Assembly: GCF_035917455.1 (NCBI RefSeq)
Contig: NZ_CP109078.1
Location: 868,001-932,000 of the forward strand
From: Micromonospora sp. NBC_01796
GTDB taxonomy: Bacteria; Actinomycetota; Actinomycetes; Mycobacteriales; Micromonosporaceae
DNA: 64,000 nucleotides
Direction of reading: 5' to 3'
The position numbers and the translations under genes were made by a program. Shown here piece after piece: positions 24,126 to 31,387 of the stretch. The first letter of the stretch is position 1. Every line of letters begins with the position of its first letter. Below the pieces are notes generated by a model. It was not told where the DNA came from. It searched no databases and saw nothing but the letters and a program-made list of their open reading frames with translations.

Positions 24126-24147
24126 CGTACATCAAAAACGATGTACG
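24126..24147. promoter_or_regulatory. Inverted repeat related to the 63.2-kb palindrome
   Basis: CGTACATC-AAAAAC-GATGTACG is a perfect 8-bp inverted repeat in a locally AT-rich patch upstream of the TIGR03089 gene. The 19 bases at 24129-24147 match 63217-63235 at 16 positions. Apart from this and the tandem repeat below, 24064-24326 holds no gene I can see. Confidence 0.5.
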
Positions 24148-24210
24148 TACTCGCCTGGAGATGTAAAGGAAAAACGCGATACGGCTTCCAGTGAGGTTAC
24201 GCATCGTGAC

Positions 24211-24288
24211 CGGACGGACGGAGGCCGGCAGGAGCGGGCGGACGGACGGAGGCCGGCAGGAGCGGGCGGACGGACGGAGGCCGGCAGG
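24211..24288. repeat. 28-bp tandem repeat, about 2.8 copies
   Basis: The unit beginning CGGACGGACGGAGGCCGGCA is 28 bases long; copies lie at 24211-24238, 24239-24266 and, truncated, 24267-24288. The copies are identical where they overlap. It lies just beyond the 3' end of the minus-strand phosphotransferase gene, so it is a transcribed or intergenic minisatellite, without a visible coding role. Confidence 0.8.
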
Positions 24289-24326
24289 CGGGGCGCAGGC
24301 GGAGCGGGCGGTGGGCGCGGGGGGGG

Positions 24327-24986
24327 TCAGTCGGGGCGGGTTCGGACCAGGGCGGCGGCGCGGTCGAGGGCGGCCTTCTCGGTGGCGGTGAGGGTGGGAT
24401 TGACCCGGCGCAGGTCCAACGCCCGCCGGAGCTGGCTGGCCCGGGGCGGCTGCGCCCGTTGCTGGAAGGCGGTCAGTGCCAGCCGGCCGGGGTCGGCGAG
24501 GACGCCCAACTCGCCGACGGCGACCTCGGCGAAGATCAGCGCGGTCATCGCCACGTCGAAGTCGGCCGGTCCCTCGATCGCGTTGCGCCAGTCGATCACG
24601 ACCGGGCCGCGCGAGGTCAGCATGACGTTCAGCGGATGCAGGTCGAGGTGCAGGATCCGGTCGGTCGGGTCGGTGCTGAGCCGGGCCGGCAGGGCGTGCA
24701 GCCGGTCGTGCAGGTCCACCAGCAGGTCGGCGGCCGGGTCGACGTCGATCCGGCCGGCGAGCAGGGCGTCCAGGAGGGTTTCGCCGTCGAGTCGTTCGAG
24801 GACCATCTCGGGCCCGACGGCGGAATGGACCTCCGGCACCGGGTAGCCGGCGCCGGAGAGGTAGGCCATCACCGCCGCCTCCGGGGCGGTGTCACCGCCC
24901 TCCCGGTAGCGGCGCAGCACCCGCCTCCGGTCGAGCGCGAACACGTCGGCGTCCCGACCGGAGGCGAGCAGGGTGGGTTCGTTCAC
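24327..24986 (-). CDS. APH-fold phosphotransferase
   Basis: About 219 residues, shorter than most aminoglycoside phosphotransferase-like proteins. The nucleotide-binding strand ASGRDADVFALDRRRVLRRY is followed by LHLDLHPLNVML (catalytic loop HxDxxxxN) and VVIDWRNA (metal-binding Asp). The C-terminal helix ends in LDRAAALVRTRP. GTG 24986 begins just before conserved sequence but has no strong ribosome site. It probably phosphorylates a small hydroxylated molecule. It is downstream of the endonuclease gene, separated by 11 bases, so the two may be co-transcribed. Confidence 0.75.
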   Translation of the reverse strand: MNEPTLLASGRDADVFALDRRRVLRRYREGGDTAPEAAVMAYLSGAGYPVPEVHSAVGPEMVLERLDGETLLDALLAGRIDVDPAADLLVDLHDRLHALPARLSTDPTDRILHLDLHPLNVMLTSRGPVVIDWRNAIEGPADFDVAMTALIFAEVAVGELGVLADPGRLALTAFQQRAQPPRASQLRRALDLRRVNPTLTATEKAALDRAAALVRTRPD

Positions 24987-24997
24987 GGCTGCTGACG

Positions 24998-26194
24998 CTA
25001 GTTGCCCCAGATCGCCGTCGCCCACTCCGGGTGGTCGATGAACGGGTTGCGGTTGCCCTGCCACTCGTCGTAGATGACCTGGTTGCGGCGCTTCTCGAAG
25101 GCGTCCGGCGGGTCCGACCGGTTCCACTGCAACAGCACCGACAACTTCCCGATGTACGGGTTGCTGCCGTTGTTGACCGACTGGTTCATCTCCAGGTTGG
25201 GCCAGCCGTCGCCGCCCTCGTACCGGACCGCCATGTACATGATCATGCGGGCCACGTCGCCCTTGACCGCGTTGCGCGGTTCGAACGAGTCGCTGTCGGT
25301 GTAGTTGCCCGGTGCCTCCGCGACGGTGCTGCCGCCGCTGTCGAAGTCCTTGTTGCCGCGCGAGGAGTTGACCGAGACGTCCTCGGGGCGCAGGTGGTGT
25401 ACGTCGGTGCCCGGACCGGTCGCGGTGCCGAAGTCTCCGTGCGACTTGGCCCAGACGTGCTCGCGGTTCCAGTCGTTCGGGTTGCCCCCGTTGGTGTTCT
25501 TGCTCTGCGACCGCCCGCTGTAGAGCAGGATGACGTTGCCCGAGTTGCCGGGATCCTGGTCGGTGTCCTTCAACGCCTCCCAGACCTGGTCGTAGGTGAG
25601 CCTGGTCTGGACCCTGATCACGTTGTGCAGGGCGGTACGCAGCGCGGGGCCGGTCTTGCCGATCGCGCTCGCGTAGTACGTCCGGTCGTAGTCGCCGCCC
25701 GGTGGGCTCGTGGTCGGACCGGCCGTCGGGGTACGGGTGGGAGTGGGGGTCGGGGTGGAGCCGCCGAGGGTCATCGCCGTCGGATCCTTCAACCCCCCGT
25801 GGGCGAAGTACGCGGTCAGCGTCCCGGTGACGGTGACCAGCCGCCCGCGCAGGCTCGGATTGGACTGGAGACCGAAGGTGCTCCGGTAGGAGCTGGTCAC
25901 CTGGACGTAGAGCATCCTCGACGTCGCGGTCTCGCTCGCCACGTCGGCGATCGCGATGGCGGTGTCGCCGGTGAAGCCCGACCTGAGCACCGTGTTGGTG
26001 GCCGTCGGCTGACCGATGACGTACCCGGTGACCGAAGCGGACCTACCGTCCTGGGCGGCGAGTGCGCCGGCCACCGTCAGGCTCGCCGCCGCCGAGGCGG
26101 AGATCGCCGCGACCGGCAACCCCACCCCGAGTACGAGCGCGAGCCCGGCCGCCAGTCGCCACGTACGGGCGCCGGCGATCCTCCTGATATCCAT
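24998..26194 (-). CDS. Secreted endonuclease I with N-terminal OB-like domain
   Basis: A 398-residue exported nuclease. A signal peptide (about 1-36, ending SASAAAS) is followed by a DUF6359/OB-like domain (SVTGYVIGQPTATNTVL to VTVTGTLTAYFAHGGLKDPTAM), a Thr/Pro linker (TPTPTPTRTPTAGP), and a C-terminal Endonuclease_1 domain. The active-site region NDWNREHVWAKSHGDFG to TDVHHLRPEDVSVNSSRGNKDFD shows the His and Asn residues of the beta-beta-alpha-metal nucleases (EndA, Vvn). It degrades extracellular DNA or RNA. Length is above that of plain EndA because of the extra domain. Confidence 0.85.
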   Translation of the reverse strand: MDIRRIAGARTWRLAAGLALVLGVGLPVAAISASAAASLTVAGALAAQDGRSASVTGYVIGQPTATNTVLRSGFTGDTAIAIADVASETATSRMLYVQVTSSYRSTFGLQSNPSLRGRLVTVTGTLTAYFAHGGLKDPTAMTLGGSTPTPTPTRTPTAGPTTSPPGGDYDRTYYASAIGKTGPALRTALHNVIRVQTRLTYDQVWEALKDTDQDPGNSGNVILLYSGRSQSKNTNGGNPNDWNREHVWAKSHGDFGTATGPGTDVHHLRPEDVSVNSSRGNKDFDSGGSTVAEAPGNYTDSDSFEPRNAVKGDVARMIMYMAVRYEGGDGWPNLEMNQSVNNGSNPYIGKLSVLLQWNRSDPPDAFEKRRNQVIYDEWQGNRNPFIDHPEWATAIWGN

Positions 26195-26243
26195 ATCTGG
26201 CGATGCTAATCGAGATCATCACGTTCACGTCATGCGTGCATGG

Positions 26244-26726
26244 TCATACTTCCGGCGTGGCGGCCACGACAACGGTCGGCTCGTGACGTACCGGGAAGTT
26301 GACCGAGTTGGCGATGAAACAGGCCCGGTGCGCGTCGGCGTGCAGCCCGGTCGCGGGTTCGACCATGGCCGGCTCGGCCACGGTCACCTCGGGCCGGAGC
26401 AGCACCTCGGTGAACCGGCCGCCGTCGGCGTCCTCGGTCATCGCGCCCACCGCCCGGTCGACGTAGCCGGTGACCACCACCCCGGACTCGGCGCAGAGGT
26501 GCAGGTACCAGAGCAGGTGGCACTGCGAGAGCGAGGCGACCAGCAACTGTTCCGGGTTCCACCGGGTCCTGTCCCCCCGGAACGCCGGGTCGGAACTGCC
26601 GGCGATGGTGACCGGGCCGTCGGCGGCCACCTCGTGGTCTCGGTGGTAGTCCCGGTACCCGCTGGTGCCGGTGCCCCGGTTACCGGTCCAGGTGACGACG
26701 GTGTCGTAGTGGTGCTGTCGGGCCAT
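26244..26726 (-). CDS. OsmC-family peroxide-resistance protein
   Basis: A 160-residue OsmC/Ohr-like protein. The family's reactive thiol lies in SLSQCHLLWYLHLCAESGV, with the second Cys in AHRACFIANSVNFP. HYDTVVTWTGNRGTGTSGYRDY is the usual start. Such proteins reduce organic hydroperoxides using these Cys residues. ATG 26726 was chosen; the frame upstream is the antisense of the Nudix gene. It is divergent from that Nudix gene across 102 bp. Confidence 0.8.
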   Translation of the reverse strand: MARQHHYDTVVTWTGNRGTGTSGYRDYHRDHEVAADGPVTIAGSSDPAFRGDRTRWNPEQLLVASLSQCHLLWYLHLCAESGVVVTGYVDRAVGAMTEDADGGRFTEVLLRPEVTVAEPAMVEPATGLHADAHRACFIANSVNFPVRHEPTVVVAATPEV

Positions 26727-26828
26727 CTGCGGTCCACCCCTCCACCGGAACGCGTCCGGAAATCCGCGCGCGGGTCCGGGCAATCTCATGATCGGATGGG
26801 GACCAGCCAACCATGGGGAGCGCCACCG

Positions 26829-27302
26829 ATGACAGCCGGTTTCGGACGGGAGGCGGCGGGCCGTACGCCGTCGGTTTCCTGTGTTTTCGTCTGCCACGAC
26901 GGTGCCGGGCGGGTGCTGCTGGCCCGGCGCGGCGCCGGTGCCCGCGACGAGCCCGGCACCTGGGACACCGGCGCCGGGGCACTGGAGTTCGGCGAGACCT
27001 TCGAGGCCGCGGTGCGCCGCGAGGTCGGCGAGGAGTACGCGACCCGCCCGCTCGACATCACCACCCTCGGCGTACGGAACGTGCTGCGCGACGAGCCGCC
27101 CTCGCACTGGGTCGCGGTGGTCTTCGCGGTACGGGTGGACCCGGCGACGGTGACCATCGGGGAGCCGCACAAGTTCGACGAACTGGGCTGGTTCACGCTC
27201 GACGCCCTGCCCGCACCGCTGCACTCCCAGGTGCCACCGACCCTGGAACTGTTCGGCCGGACTGGGGCCGACCCGCAACGCGCCGCCGGTCGTACCGCAT
27301 AG
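26829..27302 (+). CDS. Nudix hydrolase
   Basis: A 157-residue Nudix protein. The Nudix box reads GALEFGETFEAAVRREVGEEYA, with the REVGEE metal-binding core intact but Ala at the place of the usual last Gly. VSCVFVCHDGAGRVLLARRGAGARDEPGTWDTGAGA precedes it. Nudix enzymes cleave nucleoside diphosphates linked to another moiety; the substrate here is unknown. ATG 26829 has a GGGAGCG ribosome site. A 39-residue Cys-rich ORF begins 10 bases after its stop. Confidence 0.85.
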   Translation: MTAGFGREAAGRTPSVSCVFVCHDGAGRVLLARRGAGARDEPGTWDTGAGALEFGETFEAAVRREVGEEYATRPLDITTLGVRNVLRDEPPSHWVAVVFAVRVDPATVTIGEPHKFDELGWFTLDALPAPLHSQVPPTLELFGRTGADPQRAAGRTA

Positions 27303-27311
27303 GGTTTCGAC

Positions 27312-27431
27312 ATGATCTGCCGAGCGTGCCGCGAACGGCGGCATGACCAGTGCCCCGGCCGGAACTGGTGCGACTGCCAGCACCGGGTCCCGGTGCCGAC
27401 CCCTCCGGTGACCGGGCCGGCCGGCGAATGA
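27312..27431 (+). CDS. 39-residue Cys-rich protein coupled to the RibD-like gene
   Basis: A very short ORF: MICRACRERRHDQCPG, then RNWCDCQH, ending in a Pro-rich tail. CxxC at 3-6, Cys14 and CDC at 20-22 plus His24 look like a compact zinc-binding knuckle. It lies between the Nudix and RibD-like genes and overlaps the latter by ATGA (27428-27431), strong evidence that it is translated. I recall similar small proteins upstream of pyrimidine-reductase-like genes in actinomycetes. Function unknown. Confidence 0.65.
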   Translation: MICRACRERRHDQCPGRNWCDCQHRVPVPTPPVTGPAGE

Positions 27432-28306
27432 CCGAGCCGACCTCGGCCGCACCGGCCCCGACCACCGACCCGCGTACGCCGATCCACCGGCTCTGGCCGG
27501 CACCGGACGGTACGCCGCTGGACAACGACGCCCTCGCCGCGCTGTACGGCCGCACCGAACAGCCGCACCTGCGGGTCAACTTCGTGTCGAGCATCGACGG
27601 GGCGGTGGCCGTCAACGGGTTCTCCGCCGGGCTGTCCAGCGGCCCGGACAAGCGGGTCTTCGGCGTACTTCGGATGCTCTGCGACGCCCTCGTGGTCGGC
27701 GCCGGCACCCTGCGTCAGGAGAACTACGGCCCGTTACGCCTCGACGAGCGTCGCCGGGCGTGGCGGCGGGCGCACGGGATGTCCGAGTATCCGACCCTGG
27801 TGGTCGTCTCCGGGGCGCTGGACCTCGACCCCCGGCAGGCGGCGTTCGCCGAGGCCCCGGTCCGCCCGGTGGTCCTCACCCACGCCCGCTCCACCGCCCC
27901 GGCGGGGCTGGCCGCCGTCGCCGACCTGATCAGGGTCAGCGCGGACACCGCCGACCCGAACACCCGGTTCGAGGAGTCGACCGAGATCGGCCTGGTCAAC
28001 CAGGTCGGGCTGGTGGACCAGAACGACCGGATCGACCTGGTGGACCGGGTCGACCTCACCGCCGGGCTCGCCGAGTTGCACCGGCGGGGCCACCGGCAAC
28101 TGCTCTGCGAGGGCGGGCCGTACCTGTTCGGGGCGCTCACCACGGCGGACCTGGTGGACGAGGTCTGCCTGACCGTGGCGCCGCTGCTGGCCGGGGCGGG
28201 CGCGGGCAGGATCACCGCCGGTACGCCCAGTCCCCCGCGCGGGATGGGGTTGCGGCACCTGCTCGCGGCCGAGTCGACACTGTTGCTGCGCTACGCCCGG
28301 GACTGA
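27428..28306 (+). CDS. RibD C-terminal-domain reductase (pyrimidine reductase family)
   Basis: A 292-residue RibD_C/DHFR-like reductase. LRVNFVSSIDGAVAVNGFSAGLSSGPDKRVF is the N-terminal signature, CDALVVGAGTLRQENYGPL follows, and GHRQLLCEGGPYLFGALTTADLVDEVCLTVAPLLAG is the NADPH-site block. Stand-alone copies like this in actinomycetes may act on flavin or other pyrimidine-like intermediates. An unusual 25-residue insertion (about 182-208), built of LVNQVGLVDQ and DLVDRVDL motifs, separates two core strands. Translationally coupled to the 39-residue ORF. Confidence 0.8.
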   Translation: MTEPTSAAPAPTTDPRTPIHRLWPAPDGTPLDNDALAALYGRTEQPHLRVNFVSSIDGAVAVNGFSAGLSSGPDKRVFGVLRMLCDALVVGAGTLRQENYGPLRLDERRRAWRRAHGMSEYPTLVVVSGALDLDPRQAAFAEAPVRPVVLTHARSTAPAGLAAVADLIRVSADTADPNTRFEESTEIGLVNQVGLVDQNDRIDLVDRVDLTAGLAELHRRGHRQLLCEGGPYLFGALTTADLVDEVCLTVAPLLAGAGAGRITAGTPSPPRGMGLRHLLAAESTLLLRYARD

Positions 28307-28373
28307 TCGGCGGCGGATCGGAGCCGCGACTCAGCCGGCCGGCCGATATTGATCTACGTTCGTCTATGGAATG

Positions 28374-28386
28374 GGAAACGGTTTCC
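28374..28386 (+). promoter_or_regulatory. Palindrome upstream of the membrane-protein gene
   Basis: GGAAAC-G-GTTTCC is a perfect inverted repeat with 6-bp arms, 63 bases before the ATG at 28449 and in an AT-rich stretch. A regulator-binding site is possible. Confidence 0.35.
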
Positions 28387-28448
28387 TGTCAGTCTGCGTG
28401 AGGCGGATCTCTACGGCCCGCCCAGCCGACGCCACGGGGAGACTGTCG

Positions 28449-29915
28449 ATGACCGCGCCTGTAGCCGACCGCCCGGACGGACCGGAGGCAGCCCCGGAGG
28501 CAGCCGCCGAGACGGTTGCGGAGACACCTCCGGAGCCGCTCCCCGAGACGGCGGCGCAACCCGATCCACCGGCCGGGAGGTCGAGGGCTGGCCGGATCGT
28601 GGCCGCGGTGGAGACGGCCCTGCTCGCGGTCGGGGTGATGCTGCTGGCCGTCACCCCGAAACCGCCGATGATGGGCGACGGGCTCGCCCGCTACCAGGCC
28701 CTGCTCGAACTGCTCGAACAGCGGCAACTGCCGGGCACCCAGTACTCGATGATCGGGCCGCTGTTCGCGACGCCACTGTGGCTGGTGGGGGACTGGTACG
28801 GCAACACCCAGATCTGGCTCGTGCAGTACAACTTCCTGCTGCTCATGATCGGACTCGCCGCGATCCACCTCCTGCTCCAGGGCCGGATGGCACCGCGTAC
28901 GCACCGGCGGTTGCTGTTGCTCCTGGTCGCCGGGAGCATGGTCGCCGCGCACGTACAGGACTTCTACGGCGAGATGTTCACCGCGATCGCCGTCGGGGTC
29001 GGCCTGCTGGCGGTGACACTCCCGGACACCAGGTGGGCGACGAGGGCCGCCGGTTGGGTCGCCGTCGTCCTCGGCGTCGCCAACACCCCCGGGTCCATCG
29101 TGGCGCTCGGACTGGTCGTCGTCGTGCTCTGCCTGATGCGGCGCCGGTTGCGTTACCTGGCGGCTCTGCCGGCCGCCGCCGCCCTGATCGTCGGGGAGAA
29201 CTGGTGGCGCTTCGGCGATCCGCTGCACACCGCGTACGCCGGGCACGGCGGTGGCGCGACGGTCATGCCGTACTCCGGGGACCCCGGTTTCTCGTACCCG
29301 TTCCTGGTGGGCCTGGTCGCGATCGTGTTCTCGTTCGGCAAGGGCCTGCTCTGGTTCACCCCGGGGCTGTTCCTGCCGGCCCGCACCCGGCTACGGGAGG
29401 CCGGCACGGACCTGTGGCGGGTCTGGCTGCTCTGGGCGGTGTTCGTGGCCGGCCTGGTGCTGCTCTACTCCCGCTGGTGGGGCTGGTACGGCGGCATGTA
29501 CTGGGGGCCGAGGTTCTTCCTCATCGCCATGCTGCCCGCCGCCCTGGCCCTGGCCGTGTGCCTGGAACCGGGCCGGGCCGGCCCCTGGTTCAACGTCGCG
29601 ACCGTGGGCGTGGCCGTGCTCTCCGTGTGGGGGGCCGCGAACAGCCTCGTCTTCGGCCAACTCCGACCGTGGACCTGTTACGAGAACAACTACCACCTGG
29701 AAGCCCTGTGCCATTTCACGCCCGAGTTCAGCCCCCTGTGGTTCCCGTTCGTCGACACCCCTGAGCTGACCAGCCTGCAACGCGGCACCCTGCTGTTCTA
29801 CGCCGTGGTGCTGCTGTGGCTGGTCGCCCCGGTGGTCGGTCGGCTCGCCGGCCAGGCCCGGTCGGCGTTGGGCGGACACCGCGACCTGCTGGCCCGACGC
29901 AGCTGGCACTGGTAG
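28449..29915 (+). CDS. Multi-pass membrane protein, GT-C glycosyltransferase-like
   Basis: A 488-residue protein. A Pro/Glu-rich cytoplasmic tail (about 1-45) is followed by roughly eleven transmembrane segments. MGDGLARYQALLELLEQRQLPG lies just after the first segment, in the place where GT-C enzymes (PMT, ArnT, mycobacterial arabinosyl/mannosyltransferases) have their catalytic acidic loop; GENWWRFGDPLHTAYAGH and SRWWGWYGGMYWGPRFFL resemble other extracytoplasmic loops of that fold. The call is by topology and loop pattern only; I know no direct homologue. ATG 28449 follows a GGGGAG ribosome site. Confidence 0.55.
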   Translation: MTAPVADRPDGPEAAPEAAAETVAETPPEPLPETAAQPDPPAGRSRAGRIVAAVETALLAVGVMLLAVTPKPPMMGDGLARYQALLELLEQRQLPGTQYSMIGPLFATPLWLVGDWYGNTQIWLVQYNFLLLMIGLAAIHLLLQGRMAPRTHRRLLLLLVAGSMVAAHVQDFYGEMFTAIAVGVGLLAVTLPDTRWATRAAGWVAVVLGVANTPGSIVALGLVVVVLCLMRRRLRYLAALPAAAALIVGENWWRFGDPLHTAYAGHGGGATVMPYSGDPGFSYPFLVGLVAIVFSFGKGLLWFTPGLFLPARTRLREAGTDLWRVWLLWAVFVAGLVLLYSRWWGWYGGMYWGPRFFLIAMLPAALALAVCLEPGRAGPWFNVATVGVAVLSVWGAANSLVFGQLRPWTCYENNYHLEALCHFTPEFSPLWFPFVDTPELTSLQRGTLLFYAVVLLWLVAPVVGRLAGQARSALGGHRDLLARRSWHW

Positions 29916-29927
29916 CCGGCGGGACCG

Positions 29928-30488
29928 TTATCCCTCGTCACCGGCCCGCGAAGGCGCGGTCGGGCCGGCGAAGAGGTCGGTCTGCTCGTCGACCCGGAGG
30001 TCCGTGGTGGCGTGTGCCGGCGCGGGGCGGTCGCTGACCGGCAGCCGGGAGTAGAGCCGTACCTTCGGGTCGGGGCCGCGCCGGGAGGTCACCGGGCAGG
30101 TCACCAACCGCACCGGAAGCGGCGGCGTCTCGAAGCCCCTGCTCCCCCACCGCAGCCAGATCGGGATCCGGCCGGCACCGGCCTCGGCGAGCAGCTTCTC
30201 CACCGAACGGCGGCGGTCGGTCTTGTCGATCTCGACGGCGACCGGCGGGCCGTCCGGCCGGGCGCAGGCCACGTCGAGGAACGAGTGCCGATGCTGGTAC
30301 GGCGGGGGCAGCGGCAACACGCTCGCCGCCCGCCGGTAGACCCGCCAGCCCCGACCGGTGGCCCAGGCGGCGACCTCCTCCACCAGCAGCGCGGTGACCT
30401 GCTCCGGTGTCCGGTCGACGAAGGTGAGCGCGGCCAGCCGGTCGGCCAGCGACGCGGCGATCAGTTCACCATCCCCGGCAACGTCCAC
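29928..30488 (-). CDS. Conserved hypothetical protein, possible nuclease fold
   Basis: A 186-residue protein unknown to me. The core (HSFLDVACARPDGPPVAVEIDKTDRRRSVEKLLAEAG, then RIPIWLRWG) has the strand-Asp72, strand-Glu86-Ile-Asp-Lys89, helix layout of restriction-endonuclease-like (PD-(D/E)XK) proteins, though spacing is not exact. The ending (TDLFAGP) is polar. GTG 30488 starts it, after a hairpin that ends the upstream TetR gene. A nuclease role is a guess from pattern. Confidence 0.5.
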   Translation of the reverse strand: MDVAGDGELIAASLADRLAALTFVDRTPEQVTALLVEEVAAWATGRGWRVYRRAASVLPLPPPYQHRHSFLDVACARPDGPPVAVEIDKTDRRRSVEKLLAEAGAGRIPIWLRWGSRGFETPPLPVRLVTCPVTSRRGPDPKVRLYSRLPVSDRPAPAHATTDLRVDEQTDLFAGPTAPSRAGDEG

Positions 30489-30495
30489 CGCGTCA

Positions 30496-30536
30496 CGCTA
30501 GCGCCTCCGGCCGCGACGCAGCCAAAGGCGCTAGCG
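30496..30536 (-). terminator. Hairpin overlapping the end of the TetR gene
   Basis: CGCTAGCGCC (30496-30505) pairs perfectly with GGCGCTAGCG (30527-30536) across a 21-base loop; the right arm includes the TetR stop codon region. Confidence 0.45.
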
Positions 30537-31139
30537 AACGGTTCGCCCGCCCTTACGGAGGTTCTCGATGGTCAGGTCGAGTGCGGCTTCGAGGTGGGTG
30601 ATCCGGCCGGTGGAGAGCATCATCAGCACCCCGCCCTGGATCCCGGCGAGCAGGGCCGCCGCCGTCCGGTCGGTGTCCAGATCCGGATCGACCTCGCCGG
30701 TGTCCCGCATGTGGCGCAGGCCCCTGTTGATCTCCGACTCCCACTGGTGCATCAGGGCGCGTACGACCGCCTGGGCGCCGGGGGTGCTGCGACCGAGTTG
30801 GGAGACCAGCACGTTGAGCGGGCAGTGCTGGCCCTGCTCCAGGTAGCGGGCGACGACCGCGTCGCGCCAGGCGTACCAGGCGGGCCAGGAGGTGAGGTCG
30901 CCGAGGAAGGGTTGCTGGTCGGTGAGCACCCGGTCGGCCTCGAACTGGGCCACCGCGAGCAGCAGTTCCTCCTTGCCCTCGGGAAAGTAGTGGAAGAGCT
31001 GGCTCTTGCTGGTGCCGGTCCGGGCGCGTACGTCGTCGAGGGTGGTGACGGCGATCCCGCGCTCCCGGATCTCCTCGGCGGCGCCCTCGATGATCCGTTG
31101 CCGGGTCGCGGCGCCCTTGCGGGTCAGTGTCCCGGCCAC
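30531..31139 (-). CDS. TetR-family transcriptional regulator
   Basis: A 202-residue TetR regulator (LTRKGAATRQRIIEGAAEEI, DDVRARTGTSKSQLFHYFPEGKEELLLAV), with a C-terminal domain of the TetR_C_6-like kind. GTG 31139 sits six bases after GAGGAGG; the frame open to 31175 would cross the putative operator. It is divergent from the CE1 esterase gene, but whether it controls it is unknown. Cys138 in GQHCPLNVLVSQLG is a conserved position in this subgroup, which often responds to reactive or electrophilic compounds. Confidence 0.8.
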   Translation of the reverse strand: MAGTLTRKGAATRQRIIEGAAEEIRERGIAVTTLDDVRARTGTSKSQLFHYFPEGKEELLLAVAQFEADRVLTDQQPFLGDLTSWPAWYAWRDAVVARYLEQGQHCPLNVLVSQLGRSTPGAQAVVRALMHQWESEINRGLRHMRDTGEVDPDLDTDRTAAALLAGIQGGVLMMLSTGRITHLEAALDLTIENLRKGGRTVR

Positions 31140-31159
31140 ACCGGCCACCTCCTCTTTTA

Positions 31160-31173
31160 GGACCAGCGGGTCC
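31160..31173 (-). promoter_or_regulatory. Candidate operator for the TetR gene
   Basis: GGACC-AGCG-GGTCC is a perfect 5-bp-arm inverted repeat 20 bases upstream of the TetR start, overlapping its expected promoter. Confidence 0.4.
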
Positions 31174-31292
31174 ACTTTACCCCGCGCCCGGCACCACCGG
31201 CGACCATCCGGCGGCGCAGCCCGTACCGATAATTTGCGGTCGCAATATGGCTTCCCACCTGAGGATACCTATGACCATCTATCTCTTGTGTA

Positions 31293-31328
31293 GTGAAAAC
31301 TTTCGATCCATACTTCGGAATGTTTCAC
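31293..31328 (+). promoter_or_regulatory. GAAA/TTTC repeats upstream of the esterase
   Basis: GAAAACTTTC (31295-31304) resembles the CGAAACTTTCG element reported before xylanase genes of Streptomyces. GTGAAAAC (31293-31300) also pairs with TGTTTCAC (31321-31328) at 7 of 8 positions. It lies about 60 to 95 bases before the ATG in an AT-rich stretch. Confidence 0.4.
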
Positions 31329-31387
31329 CACCATGGGCGATCCGGCAAGCCCTGCGGCCCGATCGGCCACCACCAGAAGGGGAACGC

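Noticed and set aside
31127-31387. Extended N-terminus of the CBM2 esterase
   Set aside because: The signal peptide begins at ATG 31388 with its own ribosome site; the extension crosses the divergent promoter.
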